Below, one piece after another: positions 44,948 through 53,611 of a stretch of 64,000 bases of DNA (position 1 is its first letter; the number at the start of each line of letters is the position of its first letter). This DNA is from Melioribacteraceae bacterium. Its GTDB lineage: Bacteria; Bacteroidota; Ignavibacteria; Ignavibacteriales; Melioribacteraceae. The notes under the pieces were generated by a model. It saw only the letters and a list, made by a program, of their open reading frames with translations. It made no database searches and was not told where the DNA came from. A program made the position numbers and the translations under genes. The stretch is taken from assembly GCA_021740785.1 (NCBI GenBank), contig JAIOZI010000015.1, forward strand, positions 1-64,000. The letters are read 5' to 3'.

Positions 44948-45101
44948 CATTAAATTCTTTTTGTAAGTTGTTGAAAACGAGAACATTCAAAAATGAAATG
45001 TGCTGCTGTGTTATGCATGTTCCCTTTTAGACTTTATAGTTATTGGGAGAAATACAGAAAGTAAATACCAATATATTAATTACATATAAGAGAAAAATAA
45101 C

Positions 45102-45695
45102 ATGAGAAAAATAATCGTCATATCAATGATTACATTAGATGGAGTTATGCAAGCGGTTGGCGGACAGAATGAAGATACATCAGGCGGTTTTAAATACGGC
45201 GGCTGGTCAGCTCCGTATGATGACGAAGTCCTTGTTAAGATCATGCAAAAACAAATGAAGCCTGCGGACCTTCTTTTGGGCAGAAAAACATTTGAAATTT
45301 TTGCTTCTTACTGGCCGGAACATGCTGACCATTGGCAGGGCATCAATGATGTCACAAAATACGTTGTGTCCAAATCCGTGAAAAAATCAGATTGGAAAAA
45401 CTCAATTTTTCTCGAAAACCTTGCAGATATCGAAAAGCTCAAAAAGTCCGAAGGTTCCGATATTAAAGTTTGGGGCAGCGGTAAGCTAATCCAAACACTA
45501 CTCAAGAATGATTTAGTAGACGAACTTCGACTCCAAATTCACCCTTTGATTCTAGGCTCAGGAAAAAAATTGTTTACAGAGGGTACAGTCCCGACTGCAT
45601 TTACATTAATAGAGAGTATTGCTACACCAAGCGGAGTGATTATTGCCAATTACAAGCGAGCGGGGGAAGTCAAGACAGGTACTGTCGTAGCTTAG
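45102..45695 (+). CDS. Dihydrofolate reductase-like (RibD C-terminal) family protein 3
   Basis: A 197-aa member: ISMITLDGVMQAVGGQNED at the start, LLLGRKTFEIFASYWPE in the middle, and DIKVWGSGKLIQTLLKNDLVDELRLQIHPLILGSGKKLF near the end. This YyaP/YwjB-like form is often annotated as dihydrofolate reductase, but folate reduction has not been shown for most. It is flanked by SRPBCC genes on both sides. Confidence 0.88.
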   Translation: MRKIIVISMITLDGVMQAVGGQNEDTSGGFKYGGWSAPYDDEVLVKIMQKQMKPADLLLGRKTFEIFASYWPEHADHWQGINDVTKYVVSKSVKKSDWKNSIFLENLADIEKLKKSEGSDIKVWGSGKLIQTLLKNDLVDELRLQIHPLILGSGKKLFTEGTVPTAFTLIESIATPSGVIIANYKRAGEVKTGTVVA

Positions 45696-45813
45696 GACAA
45701 TTTACCTGTTATTTATTCCCAGGATAAGCTGAATATCTTCACTATAAGTTTAGCTTATAATCATTGGTGACATTGATAGCTGTTATTTAAAAAAATAAAA
45801 AAGGAGAAAACTT

Positions 45814-46260
45814 ATGCAAAAACTAAATTTTTCAATCGTTATAAATGCATCCAAAGAAAAGGTGTGGGATACAATGCTTGAAGATGCAACTTACAGGCAA
45901 TGGACAGAAGCATTTGCACCCGGTTCTTATTATAAAGGAGACTGGAATCAAGGAAGTAAAATACTTTTTCTAGCCCCGGGTGAAAAAGGTGAAATGGGTA
46001 TGGTCAGCCGTATAAAAGAAAACAGGAAGTTTGAATATATTTCTATAGAACATCTTGGTTTTGTACAAGATGGGAAAGAAGATTCTGAAAGTGAAGGGGC
46101 GAAGTCTATGGCAGGCGCGCTTGAGAACTATACATTTAATGAAAACAACGGCAAGACGGAAGTTTTGGTAGATATGGATTCAAATGAAGAATATGCTGAA
46201 ATGTTTAGTGGTATGTGGCCGAAAGCTTTACAGAAGCTTAAAGAGATGGCTGAAAAGTAA
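45814..46260 (+). CDS. SRPBCC domain protein
   Basis: A 148-aa START-like protein beginning LNFSIVINASKEKVWDTMLEDATYRQWTEAFAPGSY and ending WPKALQKLKEMAE. AAAAAGGAGAAAA precedes the ATG. Ligand unknown; third SRPBCC member in this stretch. Confidence 0.85.
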   Translation: MQKLNFSIVINASKEKVWDTMLEDATYRQWTEAFAPGSYYKGDWNQGSKILFLAPGEKGEMGMVSRIKENRKFEYISIEHLGFVQDGKEDSESEGAKSMAGALENYTFNENNGKTEVLVDMDSNEEYAEMFSGMWPKALQKLKEMAEK

Positions 46261-46271
46261 AATTGTAGATA

Positions 46272-46306
46272 ACTATCGAGGTCACTATTTTTATGACATC
46301 GATGGT
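46272..46306. terminator. Probable bidirectional terminator hairpin
   Basis: ACTATCGAGGTCA and TGACATCGATGGT form a 13-bp stem with two mismatches around a 9-nt T-rich loop, between the convergent SRPBCC and higA genes. Confidence 0.5.
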
Positions 46307-46331
46307 TGCCTAATTTCGTTCTTTGAAATAC

Positions 46332-46619
46332 TTAAGCTGTTATACGGTTAATTCGAGGGAGCTTTTTGCTTTTCTTTAGTCTCCAAAGATCGTATTTCGA
46401 TTGGAGATCAAGCCAAAATTGTGCATCAATACCAAAAGCTTTTTCTAATCGTAAAGCCATCTCGGCACTAATACCAACCGACTCATTTGTTATTTCGGAA
46501 AGATGCTTGCGGCTAACTTTTAAACGTTCGGCGGTTTTGGTGATGGTGAGATTCATCTCTTTTAGAATATCTTCACGTAATATTGCTCCCGGATGGACCG
46601 GTTTCATATGATTTTTCAT
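46332..46619 (-). CDS. higA: HigA-family antitoxin
   Basis: A 95-aa XRE-type DNA-binding antitoxin: MKPVHPGAILREDILKEMNLTITKTAERLKVSRKHLSEI is the classic HigA N-terminus, and the AFGIDAQFWLDLQSKYDLW stretch is the family's second signature. Met5 is a possible alternative start. It follows higB by 12 bp and should neutralise it and repress the pair. Confidence 0.93.
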   Translation of the reverse strand: MKNHMKPVHPGAILREDILKEMNLTITKTAERLKVSRKHLSEITNESVGISAEMALRLEKAFGIDAQFWLDLQSKYDLWRLKKSKKLPRINRITA

Positions 46620-46631
46620 AAATATAATCCT

Positions 46632-46913
46632 TTAATGATAATCTGTGTAATCAACATCATAAACATTTTCTTTTTCAAATCGGAAAATAATACGATAATT
46701 CCCGGTGACCGTTACTGACCAAAAACCTTTTAATTTGCCTATTAGTGCATGAAGCTTATATCCCGGAAATTGCCTTAATGGTTCCAATGTTTTAATTGTA
46801 TCCAAGACTGTTAGTATACGTCTGATTTTATCTATTTGCTTATTGGGTAATTTTGACGGATCATCTTTTTCCCATAAAAGCAGTAGTCCTTTATGCATAA
46901 TAGATTGAATCAT
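46632..46913 (-). CDS. higB: HigB-family (RelE superfamily) toxin
   Basis: A 93-aa toxin of the HigB type, with LRQFPGYKLHALIGKLKGFWSVTVTGNYRIIFRFE and the terminal VDYTDYH. Such toxins cut mRNA on the ribosome. Toxin before antitoxin is the HigBA order. AGGATT lies before the ATG. Confidence 0.93.
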   Translation of the reverse strand: MIQSIMHKGLLLLWEKDDPSKLPNKQIDKIRRILTVLDTIKTLEPLRQFPGYKLHALIGKLKGFWSVTVTGNYRIIFRFEKENVYDVDYTDYH

Positions 46914-46928
46914 AATCCTAATATAATA

Positions 46929-46947
46929 TGTAACCTTGTCGGTTACA
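46929..46947. promoter_or_regulatory. Palindromic operator upstream of higBA
   Basis: TGTAACC and GGTTACA form a perfect 7-bp inverted repeat around 5 bp, 16 bp upstream of the higB start. HigA-type antitoxins autoregulate through such palindromes. Confidence 0.65.
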
Positions 46948-46990
46948 AGTATTTTCTATTATGAATTGTTTTTTTAAAAAAGGTAAATAA

Positions 46991-47122
46991 ATGACTGAAC
47001 AAATTGCAAAATCAAAACTGTGGACAGCCCGCATTATGAGCTGGATAGTAATTCTTTTTATGTTGTTGGACGGGAAATACCAATATGGAAATATCCGAAG
47101 TTTTTTTGAGGGAACTATCTAA
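46991..47122 (+). pseudogene. N-terminal remnant of a DoxX-like membrane protein
   Basis: A 43-codon frame beginning MTEQIAKSKLWTARIMSWIVILFMLLDG. This resembles the first helix of DoxX-like proteins, then runs into unrelated sequence (KYQYGNIRSFF) and stops. A typical DoxX-like protein is about 120-140 aa, so most of the gene is missing. The following bases encode, in another frame, the end of a different gene, suggesting a deletion joining two genes near 47070. Confidence 0.55.
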
Positions 47123-47276
47123 GATTCCCGAAGCAATAATTTTCTTTAATAAACTTAACAATACGAACAAATATTCTATAGCATGGGGATTGGATACTGC
47201 AAAGAAGCCAAAAACACATCAAAAAAGGATGAAGTTAATTATTGAAATGATGAAACAAGAAAAAAAATTCAATTAA
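47085..47276 (+). pseudogene. C-terminal remnant of a YdeI/OmdA-family protein
   Basis: A 63-codon frame reading LRELSKIPEAIIFFNKL, NKYSIAWGLDTAKKPKTHQKR, MKLIIEMM. This is the OmdA C-terminal domain found at the end of YdeI-like proteins (compare the intact YdeI gene at 36586). The N-terminal part is absent, and the sequence overlaps the DoxX-like remnant. Translation as a small protein from the ATG at 47085 is possible but has no good ribosome-binding site. Confidence 0.6.
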
Positions 47277-47362
47277 ATTTATTACCCAAAAGTCAACTCC
47301 CGAATGAATAATTTGTGAGTGTTATCTTTGTAAAATAATTTTGACAGATAATCGGTTCAAAA

Positions 47363-47707
47363 ATGAAAAAATTAATTCAAGTAGAAGAAATTTTCCTATT
47401 CCTCTTTTCAATATATCTTTTCACGCTAGAAGATTTTGCATGGTGGGTATTCCCGCTGTTCTTACTTGCGCCGGATATTGCAATGATCGGCTATCTAAAA
47501 AACACAAAAGTCGGAGCAGTTGTTTATAATTTATTTCACCATAGAGCAATTTCGATTGCATTATATATTACCGGTGTCTATTTAATCTCACCATATCTCA
47601 GATTAATCGCGATAATTCTTTTTGCTCATTCATCAATTGATAGGGTTTTTGGATTCGGGTTGAAATATTTTGACGATTTTAAGCATACTCATTTAGATGA
47701 AAGTTAA
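47363..47707 (+). CDS. DUF4260 family membrane protein
   Basis: A 114-aa protein with three to four hydrophobic segments and the DUF4260 features VYNLFHHRAISI (about 53-64) and HSSIDRVFGFGLKYFDDFKHTHL at the C-terminus. Family function unknown. Confidence 0.82.
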   Translation: MKKLIQVEEIFLFLFSIYLFTLEDFAWWVFPLFLLAPDIAMIGYLKNTKVGAVVYNLFHHRAISIALYITGVYLISPYLRLIAIILFAHSSIDRVFGFGLKYFDDFKHTHLDES

Positions 47708-47724
47708 TGTGAAAAATCATTGAA

Positions 47725-47743
47725 CCGGGTATTAATTACCCGG
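47725..47743. other. Hairpin and short direct repeats upstream of leuS
   Basis: CCGGGTA-TTAAT-TACCCGG is a perfect 7-bp stem. Directly after it GCGATAAAC, CGATAAA and GCGATAAAC follow in tandem. There is no T tract, so it is not a standard terminator; it could mark the end of the DUF4260 transcript or the leuS leader. Confidence 0.4.
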
Positions 47744-47844
47744 AAGCGATAAACCGATAAAGCGATAAACTAGATTCTTGCTATACGAACTCCTTTTTGA
47801 TAACTTTCTTGATTAATTTTTTTAGAATATTAGAACGAGTGGAA

Positions 47845-50313
47845 ATGAAATATCCTTTTGCCGAAGTTGAAAAAAAATGGCAGAGTTACTGGGAAAACAA
47901 TCAAGTTTTTAAGACAGATTTAGCTGATTTAGAAAAAAAACTTTACTGCCTGGTGATGTTTATCTATCCTTCCGGATCCAAATTGCATTGCGGACATTGG
48001 TACAATTACGGTCCAACCGATTCATGGGCACGATTCAAAAAATTACAGGGCTATAATGTGTTCGAACCTATGGGTTATGATGCCTTCGGTCTGCCTGCCG
48101 AAAATTATGCGATTAAAACGGGAATACATCCTCAGGATAGTACTTTTACTAATATCGATGATATCAGAAATCAACTTAAACATATGGGTTGTATGTACGA
48201 TTGGAGCGCCGAACTTATGACCTGTGTGCCTGAATATTATAAATGGAATCAATGGTTGTTCTTGCAGCTTTATAAGAGAGGACTGGCTTACAGAAAAAAA
48301 GCACCGGTCAATTGGTGCCCTTCATGCCAGACAGTTTTGGCAAATGAACAGGTTCAGCAGGACGGTTCATGCGAGCGATGCGGAACGATGGTGGAACATA
48401 AAAATCTTACTCAATGGTTCTTTAAAATCACAGATTATGCCGATGAACTTCTTGACGGTTTAAACAAAATTGACTGGCCGGATAAAACCAAACTGATGCA
48501 GACAAACTGGATCGGGAAAAGTGTCGGTACCGAAGTTAAATTTAGAGTTGAAGGACATGATGAAACGATAACCGTTTTTACTACACGTCCGGATACTTTG
48601 TTCGGAGTTACTTACGCAGTTTTAGCTCCGGAATCTGAATTGGTTGAGAAATTAACCACTGATGAATACAAAGAAACAGTACAGAAGTATGTTGATTCGG
48701 TTAAGAGCTTAACGGAGATCGAACGGACTTCAACCGTTAAGGAAAAAACCGGGGTGCCGACAGGCGCCTTTGCAATTAATCCGGTGAACGGAGAAAAGGT
48801 CCCGATCTGGGTAGCCGATTATGTACTGGCAAGTTACGGAACGGGAAGCGTAATGGCTGTTCCGGGTCATGACGAAAGAGATTTTGAGTTTGCTGAAAAA
48901 TTTGGTTTACCAATAAGAAAAGTAATACTTGAACCGGGTAAAAATCCCGAAGATAAACTTGAAGAGGCATACACGGATGCAGGTACAATGATAAACTCCG
49001 GTGAATTTAGCGGATTGAATTCGGATGACGGGATTGAAAAAGTTTCGGATTGGCTGGAAGAAAAAAGTTTAGGAAACAGAAAGACTAATTTTCGATTGAG
49101 GGATTGGCTGATTTCGCGTCAAAGGTACTGGGGAACCCCGATACCGGTAGTTTACTGCGATAAATGCGGCGAGGTACCGATTCCGGAAGATCAGCTCCCT
49201 GTTACACTCCCTTATGATGTTAATATTAAATCCGACGGCGGTTCACCATTAGCGAAAAATGAAGAGTTCATAAATACTGCGTGTCCGCAATGCGGAGGCG
49301 CTGCCAAACGGGATGCTGATACAATGGATACATTTGTTGATTCATCATGGTATTACCTTCGTTATCTAAATCCTAATTTTAATGATGGAATGTTCGATAC
49401 AAAATTGGCGAATGAGTGGACTCCGGTTGATATGTATGTGGGAGGAGCCGAACATGCGACAATGCATTTATTATATGCACGCTTCATTCATAAGTTCCTT
49501 CGTGATATCGGAATGGTTAACAGCGATGAACCATTTGCAAAACTTGTGCATCAGGGAACAATCACCAATCAAGGTGCAAAGATGTCGAAATCGAAAGGGA
49601 ATGTTGTCAATCCGGATTCATTTATTAATGATTACGGCTCAGATGTTTTCAGAATGTATTTGATGTTTATGGGTCCTTATGAACTCGGAGGCGATTGGAG
49701 CGATAAGGGAATTGTGGGTGTCGATAGATTTGTTCAGCGTACATATTCGTTGTTTAAAAAGTATGAAGGTATTTCAAAAGAAAGTGAATCAAAAGATGCA
49801 TATGAACTTTCCGATTTAAATGAAAATGAAAAGAGTGTGTACCGGAAGGTCAATCATACATTAAATAAGTTTAGTGAAGAAATTGAACATTTTCGTTTTA
49901 ATACAGCAGTTGCCTTGCTGATGGAATTATTAAATGAACTAAACAAAAATTTTGAACAGTGCAGAATAGATTTAATTGTCTATTCGCTAGAAAGATTTTC
50001 CGCATTGTTGTCTCCGCTTGCACCTCATCTCGGAGAAGAGTGCTGGGGTTTAATCGGCAGGGAAAAATCAATGTATGAAGACCCGGTTTGGTTCGAAATT
50101 GATACAAAAGCGCTTACGGTTGATAATGTTACAATCGCAGTTCAGGTTAACGGAAAATTACGAGCCAAAATTGATATGCCCGTAGATACTCCTCAGGATG
50201 AGGTTAAGAGTGCGGTCTTTAATGATGATAAAGTTAAAAGTCATACAGACGGTAAAACAGTTGTAAAAGAAATTTACGTACCCAATAAAATATATAACAT
50301 AGTTGTAAAGTAA
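47845..50313 (+). CDS. leuS: Leucyl-tRNA synthetase
   Basis: Start set at 47845 (MKYPFAEVEKKWQ), the family N-terminus, with GAGTGG upstream; the frame from 47797 adds a non-conserved 16 residues. The 822-aa class I synthetase has the HIGH-type motif as HCGH (48-51), zinc-type cysteines in CPSCQ/CERCG, the editing domain with TTRPDTLFGVTY, and KMSKS at 579-583. It charges tRNA-Leu. Confidence 0.95.
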   Translation: MKYPFAEVEKKWQSYWENNQVFKTDLADLEKKLYCLVMFIYPSGSKLHCGHWYNYGPTDSWARFKKLQGYNVFEPMGYDAFGLPAENYAIKTGIHPQDSTFTNIDDIRNQLKHMGCMYDWSAELMTCVPEYYKWNQWLFLQLYKRGLAYRKKAPVNWCPSCQTVLANEQVQQDGSCERCGTMVEHKNLTQWFFKITDYADELLDGLNKIDWPDKTKLMQTNWIGKSVGTEVKFRVEGHDETITVFTTRPDTLFGVTYAVLAPESELVEKLTTDEYKETVQKYVDSVKSLTEIERTSTVKEKTGVPTGAFAINPVNGEKVPIWVADYVLASYGTGSVMAVPGHDERDFEFAEKFGLPIRKVILEPGKNPEDKLEEAYTDAGTMINSGEFSGLNSDDGIEKVSDWLEEKSLGNRKTNFRLRDWLISRQRYWGTPIPVVYCDKCGEVPIPEDQLPVTLPYDVNIKSDGGSPLAKNEEFINTACPQCGGAAKRDADTMDTFVDSSWYYLRYLNPNFNDGMFDTKLANEWTPVDMYVGGAEHATMHLLYARFIHKFLRDIGMVNSDEPFAKLVHQGTITNQGAKMSKSKGNVVNPDSFINDYGSDVFRMYLMFMGPYELGGDWSDKGIVGVDRFVQRTYSLFKKYEGISKESESKDAYELSDLNENEKSVYRKVNHTLNKFSEEIEHFRFNTAVALLMELLNELNKNFEQCRIDLIVYSLERFSALLSPLAPHLGEECWGLIGREKSMYEDPVWFEIDTKALTVDNVTIAVQVNGKLRAKIDMPVDTPQDEVKSAVFNDDKVKSHTDGKTVVKEIYVPNKIYNIVVK

Positions 50314-50364
50314 TACATAGACCATTTTTACAGAGATGTATTAAAAACAAAAGAGAACAACAAT

Positions 50365-51642
50365 ATGCTTGATTTAAAATATGTAAGAGAAAATCCCGAG
50401 TTGGTAAAAGCGGGTGTTGAAAACAAAAACGAAAAAAATACTGTTGATGAAATTCTAAAAATTGATTCGGAGCGAAGAGAAATTCTTCACGAAGTTGAGG
50501 AATTAAAGGCAAAGAGAAACAAGGTATCTCAGGAAATAGCTCAAAAAAAGAAAGCCGGCGAAGATGCTGAAGATATTATTAAGGAGATGCGTGAAGTTTC
50601 GGATAAGGTAAAAGAATTGGATGAGACAGTCCGCCGGTTAAGTGATGAACTGAATGAATTATTGATTTGGATTCCGAATTTGCCTAACAGCAGTGTGCCT
50701 GTCGGAAAATCAGCAGATGAGAATATTGAAACAACTAAATGGCATCCTAAGGATTTTAGTTTTGAAAATGAATTCAAACCGCTTGATCATGTTGAATTGG
50801 GAAAGAAACATAACATTCTGGATTTTGAGCGTGGGGCAAAAATCAGCGGATCAGGTTTCCCGGTATACGTCGGGAAAGGCGCAACTCTTGAAAGAGCCTT
50901 GATTAATTTTATGCTTGATTATCATTTGCAGCATCACGGATATACCGAGGTATTTCCACCGTTCTTGGTTAACCGTGCATCGATGATGGGAACAGGTCAG
51001 ATTCCTAAGCTCGAAGAAGATATGTATTATATGGAGAAAGATGATCTTTTTACAATTCCAACTGCCGAAGTTCCTATCACTAATCTTTTCCGTAATGAGA
51101 TATTAAATGAAGAGGAACTTCCGAAAAATTTTGTCGGCTACTCGGCATGTTTTAGAAGAGAAGCAGGTTCTTACGGAAAGGAATCCAAAGGATTCCTGAG
51201 AGTTCATCAATTCAACAAAGTTGAGATGGTGAAACTCGTTAAACCGGAAAACTCATATGTAGAATTGGAATCATTGGTTGAAGATGCCGAAGATATTCTC
51301 CGTGCTCTTGAAATTCCTTATAGAATTCTTCTGCTTTGCACCGGGGACTTGAGCTTTTCTGCTGCAAAATGTTATGATATTGAAACATGGTCGCCTGCTG
51401 AAAATAAATATCTCGAAGCTTCATCCTGCAGTAATTTTGAAAATTTCCAGGCAAGAAGAGCTAATATTCGGTACCGGCGCTCGGAAGATAAAAAAGTGGA
51501 ATTTGTACATACATTAAACGGCTCTGGTTTGGCAACAAGCCGGTTGATGGTTTCCATTTTGGAAAATAATCAAACTTCCGACGGTAAAATTAAAGTACCG
51601 GAAGTTCTTCGGAAATATACCGGTTTTGAGATTATCGGTTAG
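50365..51642 (+). CDS. serS: Seryl-tRNA synthetase
   Basis: A 425-aa class II synthetase. The N-terminal tRNA-binding coiled coil spans about 30-105 (rich in Lys/Glu). Motif 2 is in [23 protein letters not shown] and motif 3 in [17 protein letters not shown]. It charges tRNA-Ser and selenocysteine tRNA. It follows leuS by 51 bp and probably shares its transcript. Confidence 0.96.
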   Translation: MLDLKYVRENPELVKAGVENKNEKNTVDEILKIDSERREILHEVEELKAKRNKVSQEIAQKKKAGEDAEDIIKEMREVSDKVKELDETVRRLSDELNELLIWIPNLPNSSVPVGKSADENIETTKWHPKDFSFENEFKPLDHVELGKKHNILDFERGAKISGSGFPVYVGKGATLERALINFMLDYHLQHHGYTEVFPPFLVNRASMMGTGQIPKLEEDMYYMEKDDLFTIPTAEVPITNLFRNEILNEEELPKNFVGYSACFRREAGSYGKESKGFLRVHQFNKVEMVKLVKPENSYVELESLVEDAEDILRALEIPYRILLLCTGDLSFSAAKCYDIETWSPAENKYLEASSCSNFENFQARRANIRYRRSEDKKVEFVHTLNGSGLATSRLMVSILENNQTSDGKIKVPEVLRKYTGFEIIG

Positions 51643-51855
51643 TAATTTTGATGAATATAAGGCGCAATATCTCTTCCGATTTAACCGGAAGTTAGAGGTG
51701 TTCAATTTCTTTGATTGTTAATATTTTTTCATCGTTTAAAATCAATAGGAATTGGAATGATGCTTTGTTGTAACGGTTTTATTCCCGGCGTGAACTTAAT
51801 TGCTCCGTTGCCGTGTTTATAATTTAGATATATTGTCTGAAAATAATTGTGAGTT

Positions 51856-53604
51856 ATGGGAAATCTTGGTTCGTTAAAGAAATATTTTGTGCGATATAAA
51901 AGAAAGCTGGGTTTAGGAATTCTGTTTATATTGATTTCAAATTCCGCACAGGTTTACATCCCGTTGGTTTTGAAACAAGGAATTGATTCAATACAAAATG
52001 AAATTGATTATTCAGCGATTGCTCAATATGCTCTTTTAATATTGGGGGCATCCATCGTTGCCGGTGTGTTTCGATTTTTAATCCGCGAGACAATTATTGT
52101 TGTATCTCGTGAAATTGAATTTGATCTTCGACAGGATTTTTGGGCGCATATTCAACGATTATCACTCCGGTACTTCCAAAATAATTCAACCGGGAATATT
52201 ATGGCGCATGCAACAAATGATATCAGCGCAGTGCGGATGTTTGTAGGTCCCGCAGTAATGTATTCGGTTGATACAGTAACAAAGTTTGTAATAATAATCG
52301 CAATAATTATTTCGATGAGTCCATCTCTAACACTATATGCATTAATTCCGCTGCCGTTCCTTTCATATTTAGTATATAAGCTGAGTAAAAAGATTCACAA
52401 ACTCTTTACCAAAATTCAAGAAAAATTTTCCGAACTAACGACCAAAGCACAAGAAAATTTTGCGGGTATAAGGGTGATTAAATCTTACGTCCGCGAAGAC
52501 AGTGAAATAAATTCGTTCACAAAATTGAGCAGAGAATACTTGGATCGCAACATGGATAAGGTACGTGTTCAAGCTTTATTCATGCCGATATTATTCATGA
52601 TTACCGGCATTTCGGTTATCATTGTAATATGGCTCGGCGGCACAATGGTAATGGAAAATACACTTACGCTCGGAGAATTATCGGCGTTTGTTGTTTATCT
52701 TGGAATGTTAATCTGGCCCGTGATTGCATTCGGATGGGTAATTAACATCATTCAACAGGGTGATGCAAGTATGAAACGTTTGAATAGAATTCTGCATGAA
52801 GAAACTGATATCAAAGATTCGCAGAGAACAAAATATTCAATAAATTCAGTGCGGGGCAACATCGAGTTCAAAGATGTTACATTCAGGTATAAAGATGGTT
52901 TGCCGGAAGTATTAAACAAACTGAATTTTGGAATCCCGAGCGGTTCAACTGTTGCGATAATAGGGAAGACCGGAACCGGTAAAACATCTTTGGTCAACTT
53001 GATTCCCAGATTGTATGATGTAACAGAAGGCAGTGTTAAGATTGACGGTACCGATGTGCGTGATATTCCGTTGAAAGTTTTAAGGCAGAGTATCGGACTA
53101 GTTACACAGGAGACATTCCTTTTCTCAGATACGCTGACGAACAACATCCTTTACGCTGCTAAAAATGCATCCGGCGAAATGGTATCAAAAGTTTCCGATA
53201 TATCGCGCTTGTCCAAAGATGTCGAGGATTTTCCTAAAGGTTATGATACGATTCTGGGTGAACGGGGAATTACGTTATCGGGTGGACAAAAACAACGCAC
53301 ATGTTTAGCTCGTGCATTGGCAATAGATCCCAAAATCTTAATTCTCGATGATTCCTTTTCCGCTGTTGATACTAATACCGAAGAGGAGATACTCAGGGGA
53401 TTAAAAGAATTTATGAAAGATAGAACGAGTATAATTATAAGTCATAGAATTTCTACGGTAAAAGATGCCGACCAAATACTTGTCCTTGACGAAGGTATAA
53501 TTAAAGAGAAAGGTACGCATGAAGAACTTGTTTCATTAGGCGGAATCTATGCCGAGTTGCATTACAAACAATTACTTGAAGAAGAGTTGAAAGAATTAAA
53601 CTAA
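51856..53604 (+). CDS. ABC exporter half, degenerate-site subunit
   Basis: A 582-aa type IV ABC exporter half with six helices and one nucleotide-binding domain. Walker A is GKTGTGKT (370-377), the signature is canonical LSGGQ (474-478), and Walker B ends in Asp498-Asp499 with Asp in place of the catalytic Glu. In heterodimeric exporters such as TM287/288 and BmrCD this marks the non-hydrolysing site. The next gene, 7 bp downstream, encodes the partner. Substrate unknown; lipids or drugs are usual. Confidence 0.93.
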   Translation: MGNLGSLKKYFVRYKRKLGLGILFILISNSAQVYIPLVLKQGIDSIQNEIDYSAIAQYALLILGASIVAGVFRFLIRETIIVVSREIEFDLRQDFWAHIQRLSLRYFQNNSTGNIMAHATNDISAVRMFVGPAVMYSVDTVTKFVIIIAIIISMSPSLTLYALIPLPFLSYLVYKLSKKIHKLFTKIQEKFSELTTKAQENFAGIRVIKSYVREDSEINSFTKLSREYLDRNMDKVRVQALFMPILFMITGISVIIVIWLGGTMVMENTLTLGELSAFVVYLGMLIWPVIAFGWVINIIQQGDASMKRLNRILHEETDIKDSQRTKYSINSVRGNIEFKDVTFRYKDGLPEVLNKLNFGIPSGSTVAIIGKTGTGKTSLVNLIPRLYDVTEGSVKIDGTDVRDIPLKVLRQSIGLVTQETFLFSDTLTNNILYAAKNASGEMVSKVSDISRLSKDVEDFPKGYDTILGERGITLSGGQKQRTCLARALAIDPKILILDDSFSAVDTNTEEEILRGLKEFMKDRTSIIISHRISTVKDADQILVLDEGIIKEKGTHEELVSLGGIYAELHYKQLLEEELKELN

Positions 53605-53611
53605 GTTCAAT

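Noticed and set aside
51673-51691. CTTCCG/CGGAAG hairpin after serS as a terminator
   Set aside because: Only 6 bp of stem and no T tract on either side.
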